64,000 nucleotides of DNA from Saturnia japonica. Lineage: Eukaryota > Arthropoda > Insecta > Lepidoptera > Saturniidae. Position 1 is the first letter of the stretch; each line of letters begins with the position of its first letter. The stretch is taken from NCBI GenBank assembly GCA_033032175.1, contig CM065304.1, forward strand, positions 28,712,653 to 28,776,652, read 5' to 3'. The notes under the pieces were generated by a model, which was not told the DNA's origin, did not search any database, and saw only the letters and a program-made list of their open reading frames with translations. A program made the translations under genes and the position numbers. Below, piece after piece: positions 23,049-36,700 of the stretch.

Positions 23049-26000
23049 TTAGAGCCATGAAGGTCGATTTATCGAGTCATAAGGCTGCCGGACACTCAAA
23101 CTGGGTGGGGGTGGATACCCAGACGGATATAGACTCATTATCTGTGCACCCGTTTGCCTTAATAATTCTTCTTGGTGACGTTGTAAATATTGTTGATAAA
23201 GAGGTGAAGATGTCTCTGTCCCCACAAACGAATATCCTGCTGGTACTTGTGAATGTCCGATAAATGGAAATGTTCCAGTTGTATGGCTCGAGTTCTGGTG
23301 CGCCGGTTTTGCTATTTTCTCTGCGGAAGCTTCTGCGTTGTTTCGTTGTTGATGGGCCACGGCGGCGACCATATAATTCGCTGCAATGATTTGGTTGGCG
23401 TCTATTGAAAACCCAGTGTTATCAGCGTAAAGACCGGGGCCGAGAGCCATGTTTGTCGAAGTACTAAAATTAAAAGCGCTGGCCGGCATCATGCTCGTTT
23501 TCACTGAGGATAGAACGTCACTATTGCATGATGGATTATTGTAAGTTTGACTTCCTACAACTGAGGATTTACTTTCTGATCTCTTTCGTTTGTTTGTTTT
23601 TCTCATATCAGATTGCACGACGGAAACAACGTTGCTCTTGTATGTATTATCTTTGTTTAACGACATAGTCGGTTGTGAATAAGATATGCTGACTGGTGTA
23701 GTAGATGAATGTACTTCGGATTGCATACTTTTGTTAAACATCTGCGACATCTGAAACTGCTTATCATGGTAAATAGATGAACCACTACCAGTAAACGCTA
23801 ATGAGTATCTTTCCTCGTTTGTGTACCGTTCTAACATTTGAGGAATAAGGGATGAGTGATTGCTATAGGGTGTTTTATACGGATTGGATCTGACCAAAGG
23901 GTGATTTTGTACAAGCTTTTCTTGTTTTTGCGATTTTGCTAATGTGTCAATACTTTTAGAGACTACGTCAGTATTTACGGTGGAAGAACATAATTTGACA
24001 TGTTCACAGACTTTAAGAAGTGCACGAGGATTCGGTATCCGTAACTCAGATGTTAGATTCTGTTGGAAATCTTGTGTTCTTTGTGTATTATTTCGTGGTA
24101 CATAAGAATTATATTGCTGTTGCACATTTTTGTTATAGTTAACAGCATTGGGAACTACGTTGTTAGAATCTGACTTTGCTTTCTGCGAGTGATTCGAATT
24201 GTAAGATGTAGAGTAATCTGAAGCCATGACATCTTGTTTTCGAATTTGATTTGACGTCTTCCAGTTTCCGAAATCGATTGCGACTGATGAAGGCGCTACA
24301 TTACCGGCATATAATTTTTTATTAGCCTGTTCAATATCATTTATAGAGAAGTTACTTATGGTTTGACCACTGGACAATGTATCATACTGTTTATGATGTG
24401 TATGTGCCTTGACTTGGTTTAGGTTGATGTCGCTATGCGGTCTATCTTGTATACGTGCCAGAGGTATGTTACTAGAGTTCATAATCGGGTTTGAACTCCT
24501 TTTCATAAATGTTTGGTTATTAATGCCAAGATTAATAGCTGTCGCTTTAATTTCAAATCCTTTCTGTTGGACATTAAGAACTTGTTTTGATACGTCTCTT
24601 GCCAGTACTGTATTATGTTGGTGCATTTCACCATTTATTTTTCTATCAGCAGGATTGAAATTGATTGCGACTGATGAAGGCCCTACATTACAGGCATATA
24701 ATTTTTTATTAGGCTGTTCTATATCGTTTATAGAGGAGAAGTTACTTATGTTTTGACCACTGGATAAATTATCGTACTGCTTATGGTGTGTATGTGCCAT
24801 GACTTGGTTTAGGCTGATGTCGCTATGCGATCTATCTTGTATATGTGCCAGAGGTATGTTACTAGTAGAGTTCATAATCGGGTTTGAGCTCATTTTCATG
24901 AACGTTAGGTTATTAATGCCAAGATTAATAGCTGTCGCTTCAATTTCAAATCCTTTCTGTTGAACATTAAGACCTTGTTTTGATACGTCTCTTGCCAGTA
25001 CTGTATTATCTTCGTGAGTTTCACCATTTACTTTTCTATCATCAGGATTCATGTACCCCATATTTACCATATCTATATTATCTTTTTGTATACTGCTTAC
25101 AGATTTGTTTAAGTCAGTGGTGGAATCTTTCTTTTTATCTTGTGTAACTTCGTTATTATCAAATTTATCAAGTTCTTTGTTTTCGCCAATACTTCGGTTC
25201 ACATATTCAGCAGTGGAATTATCACGTAAATTATTTAATTTGGCCAAATCAGATTTTTCACTTAAAGCTAAAGCTATATCGTCTATCGAGTTAGAGGGTA
25301 GTGAAGACATAGTGTGTGTTTGTTGTGTATGTTTTTGATAATCATTATTTTGTCCGGTTCCTGCAGGTTCTTTAGTGTCTAGTAATTTTGCAGGCATGGG
25401 AGTCTCATTATCTGGTTCATTGTATGTCCTCTTTTTGACGGGATATAAGTTCGACCTTGGTTCTGTAGTTATTGGTGCAGTGTTCGTTAGTATAGTCGCA
25501 GGGAAATTAGTAGGCGGCTGTGGTGGTTGTTGTTGTTGTTGTTGAGAGTAGTTCAAAGATGACATCTGTGGTAATGCTGTGTATCCAGGAGCAAATGTAC
25601 CCGTATATTGACTACGTGGATAGGAATCTGGACCTAGAGCAGTGTAGTCAACATGTACACGAGGTTTGCTTGCTACTGGAGCTTTAGATGTATCATAATA
25701 TGGTGGAGGATTTTGAGTGTATGTCGGAAGTGGACTTTTGTTTTGATCTACAAAGTACTGTGGCGTAGCAGATCCTGTAGCGCTATTAGACGCATAAACA
25801 TGATGCGAGTAGGGGGGAAAAAGTGACTGCGGCACTTCGCGTGGGCTACAACTTTTTTCTGGGCTACTCTTAAGTGAAGTCGTATCTTGATAAAATCCAG
25901 CTCTGACAGTACCATTAATGATAGGATATGTAATTTTCTGAAAATCTTCAGTTCTTGGCGAAGCTGGTGATTGAATTAAAGGTGAAGTATGAGAGATTTG

Positions 26001-27799
26001 ATGTCTAGGTGAATCAAGATCTTGACTGAATGATGATCTTTCAGACATTGAACTTCCTGTACTTGTTCTTCTCTGTCTGGGAGTTGTTATAATATTGGGA
26101 AGAGGACTTTCTCCTCCTTCAGGGTTGGGGGTTTCTGGTCCATGTGTGGAATCATATTTTGTGACATTTTTAGGGCTTGTCATTTTAGTATCTGTACTTG
26201 TCGTTTTAGCTGGTTTTTCGTCAGCGTCAGTGTCCTCGACTTTTTTTCTTACATTATTTGTTGGAGGTGTACTCTTAGGTGCTCCGAAAGCTTTGAACCA
26301 CGCACTAAGATTGGGCGTAGCCTTTTCTTGACAGGGTTTGGCCATAATTGTAGGCTCCGTTTCTACTTCTGCATCTCTTTTATTTGTTTGGACAGATCCA
26401 CTCTCAATTTTCTTCTCAGTAAAGACCACTTCTTCAGTTTGTGTTTTCATGTCATCTGGTTCTTTGGTATCAGTTTTCTGGTTGTCAATTTTCGTATCTT
26501 CAATATTACCAAAATTATGATCACTGCCCAAAGTGAATTGCACAGTAGGTAAAACAGAACCTAAAGTTAATTTGGGGCTAGATTCTTCACCTTTGCTAGA
26601 ATCACGCGCTTTATTTAATGCGCCGACTGCTACTACTTCTTCTGCTTTTTCCACTTTGTTTGTGATATTAGTAAGTAAATTACCTTTGCTTTTTCCAGGC
26701 TGCAATCTATCGATAGTTCTTTGAATTTCTCTTCTTTTTATTAATTTTGGTTCACGCGATGAACGTCTTTTACGTGACATTTCTTTTCGGGCGTGAATAG
26801 ACTTTTCACTTTGTGAAAGTTCATCATCAAGGCGACTATTTTCATGGTCTTCCGTTGAAATGGTTTGAGCAGGACTATCACAAGGAGAGCTGACAGTGGA
26901 TCCTTTAGGCGCATCATCCAGCCATTTACTTATATCTTTTACGGCTTGTTCTAATGCTTCTGACGCTGACTCATTTTTGGCTGTATTCTTTTTCTGACAC
27001 TTCTTTGGGCTAGCTTTCTGGACCTCTTCATTATCATTAGAATCTTCTTTATTTACAGGTCCCTTATTAGAATCTGATGTTTTTTCTAAGTTATTTATAG
27101 TAGGAGAAAAAAGATTATTAAACAGAGAAGCATCTTTAAATTTTTCATTTTTTGCTTTTAATTTCTCAATTGTTTCTGTTAAGTTTTTATTTTTGTCTTT
27201 TTCTGGGCCAGTCATATTAGGTTTTTGTTTATCAGTACCTTTTTGTTTGACGTCAAATAATGATTCCCACGCATCTTTTGCAGCATTTCGTCTTCGTTCT
27301 TTAATTTTATCATATTTATCTTTAGTGAATTCAGCATTTAAAAGCTCATCAGGCTTTTCAGATTGGTCAAATTGTTCAGTTCGCTCTAACTCTGTTGGCG
27401 ATGGTGACGGTGTATGAATAGATGGTAATGGACTAGCACTTCTACTTCTGTTTGAACTCTCTATAGATTCTTGAGATGCACTTCGTCGAATAACTTCAGT
27501 TGTTTCCACTTCGCGATGTTTACTTTTCTTTTTCTTCGATTTTTTGCCACTTTTATCTTTATTCTTACCATGTTTCTGCTTTTTACTATGTTTACTTTTA
27601 GATGAACAACCATGAGAAGATTTATGAGAATTTTTCTTATGATTTTTGGAATGTTTACCATGACGATGATGACTTTTGCGTTTTTTCTTAATTTTTCCCT
27701 CTTTATTTTTATGAGATTCTTTAGATTTTTTCACTTCTTTTTCAGGTAATTCTTGATTGGTATCTTGAACGAGATCCGATGAACTCGATTTTTCTTCAC
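23049..27799 (-). CDS. CECR2: CECR2-like exon 9 (C-terminal tail and stop)
   Basis: One 4,751-nt open exon of 1,582 residues plus TAA. It starts at an AG acceptor completing a Gly codon; reading it as a gene beginning at 27,734 would rest on a GTG codon and is not needed. A very basic Lys/His/Ser stretch (nuclear) is followed by a long disordered Ser/Asn/Pro-rich region with SP sites, a Q6 run near 25,540 and a tandem duplication at 24,270-25,049. The end is Pro/Tyr-rich ([10 protein letters not shown]). No folded domain is visible. Confidence 0.9.
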
Positions 27800-30700
27800 C
27801 TACAACAATCGATTAATAATTATTTACAGTGCAAGATTAATCTCATTATTAATGACCAGACTGGTAAAATGATTACTTTTAGGCTGCCAATCCACTAATG
27901 CGGAGCTGTGTTGCGGAGTTTTGATGAGTCATAGAATCGCATTAAAAAACTCTTCTCCGCATCAGTGGACATGGTCTTGCAAGGTTTATACAAATTTAAT
28001 ACTATTTGACATGCGGAGCGGGGAAACGGAACGGGCTAGCGGAGTGGAGAAACGGTGTTTCGAGTCTCAGTGGTTCGAGATTTAAAAAATACGGACATAG
28101 AAATTGGATTACTAATATTAAACATAATTTTTTTTTATTAAAATACAAATTCATAATTACAATATTCAAGAAAAAAATTTTTTTTACGTAACATGACATC
28201 AAATTTTTTAGTTCGATTTTGTTATACTTTAGCAACTTGTACTTAATATATGAGAACTTGCTGTTGCAGATTAGGCTACTGCGAACTCGAAATAAAAATA
28301 AATAAGTGCACTAGGTTGCGGCGGCAAATGATTGTACATATGTATTTGTATTTAGGATTCAGAATATCTTCGTTTATGCTAATATATACATCTTAGACTC
28401 CTCAATTCAAACCGTTTTCAGAGAAACAATTAAAATTGCACTTTGCCAACTGGTGAAAAATGAAACCATTTTATTTTCTTAAAAAACTATTGACTTTTTC
28501 GAAATTTTTGCAAGAACAGAAGTCATTAGGTTATTCTTTGAAAAATACACCACGGAAATATTAGCCACTTTACAGCTAAAGAACTCTCACGGCGGTGGAC
28601 ATGTTTGTTATAATTTTATACTAGCTGTGCCTGCGGCTTCGCTCACGTGGACTATAGAATGCCATCGATCGGGCTCCCGGCTATTTTAAAGACAAAAATG
28701 CTTATTGTGGGTGTTGCTTACAAGATAACCATATACTCTCGCAGACTATTTTGTAGGTCTTTTTAATGTCTACAATTATGTAGTACATTAATTTAATATA
28801 TTTTTTATAGTTTACTCAGCGCAAGCTGATTCATCATGACCTGTTTTTTTATATGCGCGGAATCCTAGTTCTTTTTTAAAGATACTCCTTATAACATCAT
28901 CTATCTAGCAGTGAAGTCCCGTCAAAATCGGTCCACCGTTTCGGAGGTTACCCGGAACAAACAGACAGATACACAGAGAAAAAAATTAAAAATGGGTATT
29001 TTCGTATCCTACGTATCGTATATACTTTCATATGAATTTAGTAAAAAGTTACTACCTATCAACTATCTTACATCTCGTCTGACTTGGTCTTTCCGGGTAT
29101 ATATATATTGACTTTGGTAAAACTCTCATGACAAAGATAGATGTAAATGTTATAAAAATATTCATGTTATGATTTGGACTGGCACGTTCGGCTGACCCCT
29201 CAACTTTATTTAGGAATCATAATAGTTTTGGGATGAAATTATAGAGGCCATTAGAACTCTATAAACACCTTAGAGTCACCAAAATGTATGTTTTGGGGAA
29301 ATCCTATGATGAAATAATTACATCTCTCCCAAAAGGCAAATGTGCCACAGAACTATAGTCAAGACTTCAATTCCATAAACAATTAATGGCAGGTGCATAA
29401 GTTGATAGACTCGGGTTGGGTTTGAAAAAGAAAAAGTATGACCAAAACAATAAAATCCTTTCTATAGCAAGATAAAAATGACAGCTATAGAGTGCACGCA
29501 ATGAACTTAGAAAATCAAAATGAGTGGTTAGTCATAGGTGAGTTCTGCATGCAAGTAGCAGTAAAGTGGTGCGCCTTGTTATATGACTGGTCTCCTGCCC
29601 TAATAAAATTTTATCTTAATGCCTTCCAAATGACCCTCCCAGACCAGAGTAACTTAGTAAGATGAGGGAAAGCCTCAGAAAAATCTTGCTATAATTGTGA
29701 GGCAATAGGTACAGCCAGGCACTTGTTAGTAGGATGCACGGTGCTTCTTGTTATGGGTAGTGACTCACGTCCCCATGATAGTGTCTTCAATTCATACGTG
29801 AAGCAGTGACCACTAACAGGAGACAAATTAACTATATAAAAGAAAGCTTAACAGTAAATGCTAAAAGTAAACCCTACTCAATCCTAGGTTCCGCACCTGA
29901 TTCGACTATTTAGTGGACACGTACGAAAAACATTATAAAATCCCAGGGGATGTGGGTGTTTCGTCATCCAGCCTCACATTTCTTTATTCTCGAGAAATCA
30001 AGCGTATGTACTTGTAGAGCTCTATAACTTGCTAAAAGAGCTCGGCCTGTCGAGAACTGCAGTAAGTTCTATTTTAGAACGGGTATCTAAAGCAGCATTA
30101 ACAGGCTCTTACAAAATCTGGCTTGGCAGGGAGGGTATCGCGGGCAGTCAAGGTGAGTGATTGATAGATCATCAATACAAAGCCCAAACCACTGAACGGG
30201 TTAACCTGAAATTTGGCACATGGATAGCTATTGTAGTGTAAGCATTCGCTAAGAATGGATTTTTGAAAATTCAACCCCTAAAGGGTTGTATAGGAAATTC
30301 AAAATTTGTATAGTGAAAACCTACTTAGTATGCTAGTATGCTATAATTTATGGTTGTTTTATTTTTCAATATTTATGTTCCTTTTCTTTGTGTTCTTTCC
30401 TAATAATCTTACGTACTATACCTATTTGTATCATGAGTTCATGGTATCTATGGTCCATGATAACTGTCTATTGACTGCTAATCGAAAATGTCAAAAATAT
30501 TAGATATTATTATTTTTTAAATATTATTTCTGTTGCATTTCAAAAACCTGCCGTGTGTGCAGCTATGGATAAAAAGCAAAATAAAAAAAAAAACGAATTC
30601 TAAATTGTCTGTTAGTTCTGAATATTATAACATAGTAAATATTTGCTGCGTGCTATTGGTCCATTAGAAGAATAATAGTATAATATAATAATCTTTTGAA

Positions 30701-33700
30701 ATTGTTTGTATTTTTTTGGATCATAACATAAATGACGTTTGCTAAGGTCCGACAAGTTTTTGAGCGACCGTCATATTTGAGACAGACGTTGGCAGGGACG
30801 AGAATGCACGTCATTGCTTCACCAAACTACACAGTACACTAAAGTAATTGTTGTGTCTATGCAGTGTACTTGAAATAATTACTTATAACTGCTCGGTAGA
30901 TAAACACGCACTAAGGCTGCCCTCAGACTGTGTTTATTGGGTTACCTACTTACGTATTTGATAATGCTATATTAAAATGTTATTATTATCTTTTCAACAA
31001 AATATATTATTTAGTAAAAATCTTTTAAGTTTTAATTTAAATGATTGCTACTTGGGTTTTATTTTATATTGTTTCAAGAAGGTAATGTAAATATATAATT
31101 TTTATTAAAAATTTATAATTTTTGATCAATATAATAAATAAAATAAAATAAAATCTAGGAAGCAGGTAGGTAATAAAATATTTCTGCATTAGATAAAAAA
31201 TTCGTAACTGTGGCGCACTCCAGACTATTGTATACCGAAGTTTACAAAGATTTTGAAGTGCGTGGCTTATTTTAGTGTACTATGAGTACGCGCCTACGTC
31301 ACGCAATTGCACGCGATTCCCTTCCCTGCTACACAACCCGCCGCCATTATCGTCTGTGGCACCTCGCCGCCATCTACGTCCTACGTCAAATAGGAATTCG
31401 TCGCGCACGAACTTGTCGTACTATATTCGTAACTATCACCTTCATGTGTAGCATTAAAATAAAAAATCCTAAAAACCGCTAAAATAGCAAATCACAAGAA
31501 ATTTTTGGAAATATAATTGAGCAAATATTGAGGTATGCTTTAAAATTGATGGAAGAGATAATTATTTGAGAATTTTGAATTATAAAATTTTAAAACAAAT
31601 TATTTAAAAAAAATTCCTACTGAAAATGGGGCCCCTTGACTGCCACCTGTAAAAATAGGTACAATAAAAGTTCCATATTCACGGACGGAAATTTGTTTAT
31701 TCGCGGATATGTAATATTATTCCCTATTTACCAATTAAATTAAACAAGAAGGTATCAAAATATAAAGACACAAATATTACTGAAGTTAAAACCTAGAAGT
31801 TCTGTGAGAAAAGCTGTCGTCGTCACCGTCGAGTTACACGTTCCACTAACACTTTTGATATATTATGTCAAATGTCGAGTAAAACTAAATAAAAATTATT
31901 TCTGAAGTGAAAAAAGGTGTTACTGCTTAAAGTAAAAATAAAAATGCTTGATCATTTAAAATGGCAAATAATTAATGCCACAAAGTAATAATGAATACCA
32001 ATCATAATTAAAAAGCATTTTAAAAGCTGCAAATAAAGTAAAATATACCAACAATCTTTAAACTTTACTAAAATTATGTTACTATAATAATTAACATTAC
32101 TATTTAAGTATCTCTCACTAAGTTGCTTTTATTATTACTTTATTTTGTTGCATTAGAACGCGTCTCTTAAATTCACATACAAATTATCATTCCGTATTTA
32201 GGGTTTCTGTATTCGCGGCATAATTATGGAACGAATGCCCCGCGAACAATGAGCTTTTACTGAATATATAAAATATTGGTATATCTAGTGTTAAAATTGG
32301 CAAGTAAATAAAAACCTGTATCAGAATGAGATCTTCGTTTCTTTTTTTTATGATGGCTTTGAGATTCACTCGACTTCAACTTATGTTTTCTAGATGGTGT
32401 AGGTATTTGAAATTCAACAGCAATTTCTTCATCAGAGGATGAAGGTCTGTGTATGTATTTTTCAGTCAAACGGTCAAATGCTGCCTGTAAATTATCAACC
32501 ATTGTGGTATATTCTGAAATAAGAGTAAATAATAATTTTAATTTGATTATGTTCATGATTAAATAATAACTAATATGAGTTAACCGATATTGATATTTTA
32601 CCATTGTCTTGACCATTATACAAACGACAATTATTAACAATCAGTTTAAAATCAGCCTTGAACATTGAAAACTCTGTGTAGTAGCCAGTGTCAAGTTTTT
32701 TTTCCATTTTGCGCAAATCCATAGGGCGTCTTATTACAGCATAATAGTTTGGAGCATATTCCTCTTCTACAGGATCCATAAACGGCCACGCGTCATCATG
32801 CGCAGTTAACTGTTCAAGCACTTTATACATATCTGTTTGAACATCTTCATCTGACTGACTAAATCTGAAACATACCAATGTAATGTTTCTGCGTTTTTAT
32901 TTTGTCTGAATAACACTCGATGTAATGAAGTGGATCATATTTTAGAATATCAGTTACTGCTATATTCCGACAAGTTCGTACGCGACCGACCTATGTGAAG
33001 ACAGGTGTAGGTGGCGAGGGCGAAGTACTACAGACGATAACGGGCACGCAGACACAGTACACTAAAGTAGACATTATCACATCTTCATAGAAACGGCCGA
33101 AACGACGTACCTCGAACGGTACACAATAGTCGTGAGTGTGCCGCTGTTACGTAATTTATAACTATTGACGAAATATTATATTACTTACTTCCTAGATCTT
33201 TTTTAAATTGATTAAACTAAGCATAAAATAATATTCTTATTGAAAAAAAAAAAAAATTACATTCGCTTCTTACTAACTCACAATCACTTTTGAATCTAGA
33301 AATACAACCCAAGTAGAAATCATTTAAATTAAAACTTGCAAAATTTGCAGCATATTTTGGTGATAAGATAATAATGACAATCTATTATAGCATCATCAAA
33401 TACGTAAGTAGGTAAGCCAAGAAGCACAGTCAGAGGGCAGCCCTAGTGCGTATTTATCTACGGAAGGGCTGTAGGTAATTATTTCAAGATCAGTGCCTAG
33501 ACACTATACTGTTTACTTTAGTGTACTGTGTAGTATAGTGACGTAATGACATGCTACCTCGCCCCCGCCATGTCTGTTGCCACATAAGAAGGGTCGCGCA
33601 CGAACTTGTCGAACTACAATAATAGTTAGTAAATATATAAATAAAACTTGAATACCTAAAAATGTGGTTACTTAAAATCAATAACACTTACATTTGTGAG

Positions 33701-36700
33701 GTTTTAAGTTTTTTTCTTGTACTACTGATAGGTTCATCATTGTCTGGTATCAAGATCTGCCCTGTGGCAGAGGCCAAAGAGTTATTTGTTTTCCTTCCTG
33801 CTTTTATAGGTGGTGGTTCTGGCGGTGGTTCACCATTGCCTGATGCTGATGTCATTTTTGACTTCTTATCCTGACTCTTGGAACGTTTTGAAACTTTTTG
33901 AGGCATTTCTTCTTTTGCACTTTTAGATGAAGTTGATGATACAGACTTGGATCTAAAATATATATATGTATCTATAATATCGTTGTGTAAATACGTTATA
34001 AAATAAAAATAAGCATTTTAATACATCAATCGTAACTACAATATTGGTAGAATGATATTAGTACAATAAATAGTAGACGTATGTAGCTTTTGACGATTTG
34101 TAGATGTAGTAGTGTGTTTTGCAGATGTGCTTGTGCAAGTGAAGTCATGATACATATTTTAAACTCGCACATTGCGCTCGATTTGTTTATAGTAGGGTAC
34201 GTTTTTTCGGTTTAATTAATTTTAATTACAAGTATGCTTTTTGATTTTTTACTTTATAATATAATATCGGAAAAATTTAGTATAATTTTGTTGTTTTTGT
34301 ATTATGTATATCTATTCTAAGATAAGTAACAACTAAAATCAATTTAAGGAGTTCGAAGTTGTTCATTGCTACTTTTCAAATTTTCTTTTGAGGATTGAAT
34401 ATAAAAGACGTACGACGACGTTGACAAAGATTTAGAAAACGTGTAGTATGTAATAAAAATGTATTAAGCTTAAGTAAGGTAATAAAAATGAATGTCAGAG
34501 GTACATGAAATGGGAATATGTGAAATATTTGTTGTCGACAAAAACCCTGATTTGCGTTAGGGGAAATGTGTAGGGACTTAAAAAATAAATGTAAAAGACT
34601 CGTTTAAGATTGGCAAAAAAAGAAACCGATACACATTCGGATATCCGGCACATCTCTGCAATAAATTCAGGTCGTTACTTCATTGGTGTAAATTGTTCAT
34701 TTTGATATGGTTTTGTTCAGATCAATTCAGTGTAAATGAGTATTAGCTGTTGAAATTAATTGATATTAAATTCGGGTTTCATTACAAACCTAATCAAGTT
34801 TCTTCTTTTAGCTCTGTTGTCTCTTGCAAGTTCTGGTGTATCCTCCTTCCGTTCGTCGTCTTCTTTAAATTCGTCCGTACTTGGTTTTGTTTCCTCCTCT
34901 TTTTGTTTAATCTTTTGCAGAACGCGATTTGAAGTACGACGAGGCAACTCGAGCAATCTTAAACGTAATGACTTTTTGTATAATACCAACTTTCTAAAAA
35001 ATGTGAATTTTGTACTCAGAATTAATGAAATTTAAAAATTGAATCTCTTTACAGAATTTTAAATATTTTGCGTTGAAAATAAATACGTAATGAATCTTGA
35101 TTAACTTTCAATGAAAATAATATACATACGTTTTACTACTGAAAAATATTCTTTTAAAGTAGTTAATGTGAAGATATTCAAGAATTTTTTGATACTGATA
35201 AATAGCAACTGGCTATAACTAGCTGGCGCCCACAATTTCGTTTACCTGAAGTAGTTTTATAATTACTGCTTAGCCCCTAAATAAAAGCATAATAACATGT
35301 AGTCCAGACCCTTTCCCATGTTCAGTTTTATAATAATTTGAAAACTAAATTTAAACAGGATCCGTAGTTACCAACTGATGAACGTTGTAATACGGAAAAT
35401 TTACTATATCCCTCACAATATAATATGAAAGTTTACAAAAAAAAAAAATGTTTATGCTCTACGGCACTTACAACCTGCAGGTACTCAACGGGCTACATTA
35501 TAATAATGCTACGGTTTTTCGGTTGAGTATCTTGCTCGCATTCTTCAGGCCGAAAGTAATCGAATTGTGGGAATGAATTTCAGAAAACGTAAAAGATATT
35601 TTTTTTCAGCGTTTGTGCAGCATACGCGAAGAAAAGGTATTAACTAGTTATAATAAACTAAAATCAACAGTTTAATGATCGCATCGAGAGTAGATAACAA
35701 GAACTACTAGGGACTATTACGCATCAGCAATAACTAACTTAGCAAGAGACGACGTTAAATAAATTCTATCCTAGAATGTACAAGACCTTCTCAAACCAAA
35801 ATATGATACAAGAAATTATCTTCTAAGGTCAAATAACTAAAGACACACTGCAGAAACAAAATCATATTATGTCGCTTGTATTTGAGGAGTGATGCAACAA
35901 CACGACTTCTATGAGCAGGCAATTCGCACTCTTCCGCAAATTTGCTAAAAAAAATAATACAACAGCAAAACGATAAACATGAAAAATAATTGCAATTTTA
36001 TTTCAATATATTCTCCTTTATCATTTCATACTACAGGCCATTTTTATACCATTTTCAGTCTATCGGGAAATGTTATGTGAATGGCATCCTGTAGCAGGTC
36101 AGATATTTTTAGTATAATGCGACTATAGGAAAAAGTTATTCCGAAAACGGAAATAAAAAATCTCGTCCATCCAACATTGATAACTAATAATCTGAAGAAA
36201 TGTCAGCAATAAGCTTCCAGAAATAATGTAAGCGAAGGATTGTATTTCGTTCTCTAGCTAGTGAGTTATTCTGCAATAAACTATATACTATATAAATATA
36301 AAATAATTATATTTGTTAAATCGGATCGAGTTTATTGAATCGGACATCGGACTAGGATGTTTTCCGAACCGGTATTTTGATGTTCATAAGTGCCTTCTTA
36401 GCAAAACTAAAACTGAATATAGTTTTTTGTAGTAGTAATAAAGTATTTTGACAGTTTTAAGCCCAAAAATTTGTTACGCTCCATCCCACCAGCTAATTAA
36501 CTTTGCAAAACATTAACAAAGTCGGTATTTCATGCACGCATGCTTGTGGCAAGCGCTTGCGATACGTCTATACTAATCTTTGTCTTCCTGTGCGAAATAC
36601 ACAATAGATAAATAACTGAAAACCCCTGGTACAGTTTCTGTGAATTTTTAACTATCTTCGTTGTAGAATTTTTCGTATCTAATAATTTTCCCTCGTTTAA

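Larger units (their letters stand above)
27800..32315 (-). other. CECR2-like intron 8, 4.5 kb
   Basis: Contains a short inverted repeat (27.9 kb), a Helitron (28.6-29.1 kb), a decayed LINE piece (29.2-29.9 kb) and a foldback MITE (30.75-31.42 kb). The remainder to 32,315 is AT-rich with nothing recognisable. Confidence 0.65.

Noticed and set aside
24409..26724. Several 60-136-codon plus-strand frames opposite CECR2 exon 9
   Set aside because: They are antisense shadows of a codon-biased coding exon, with no recognisable protein features.
27734..27799. Treating the 1,561-codon frame as a separate gene starting at 27,734
   Set aside because: The first codon there is GTG, and the frame continues upstream to a good AG acceptor whose phase fits exon 8.
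31282..31482. 66-codon Arg-rich frame
   Set aside because: It lies on the right TIR of foldback MITE copy A and only reflects its GC-rich inverted repeat.
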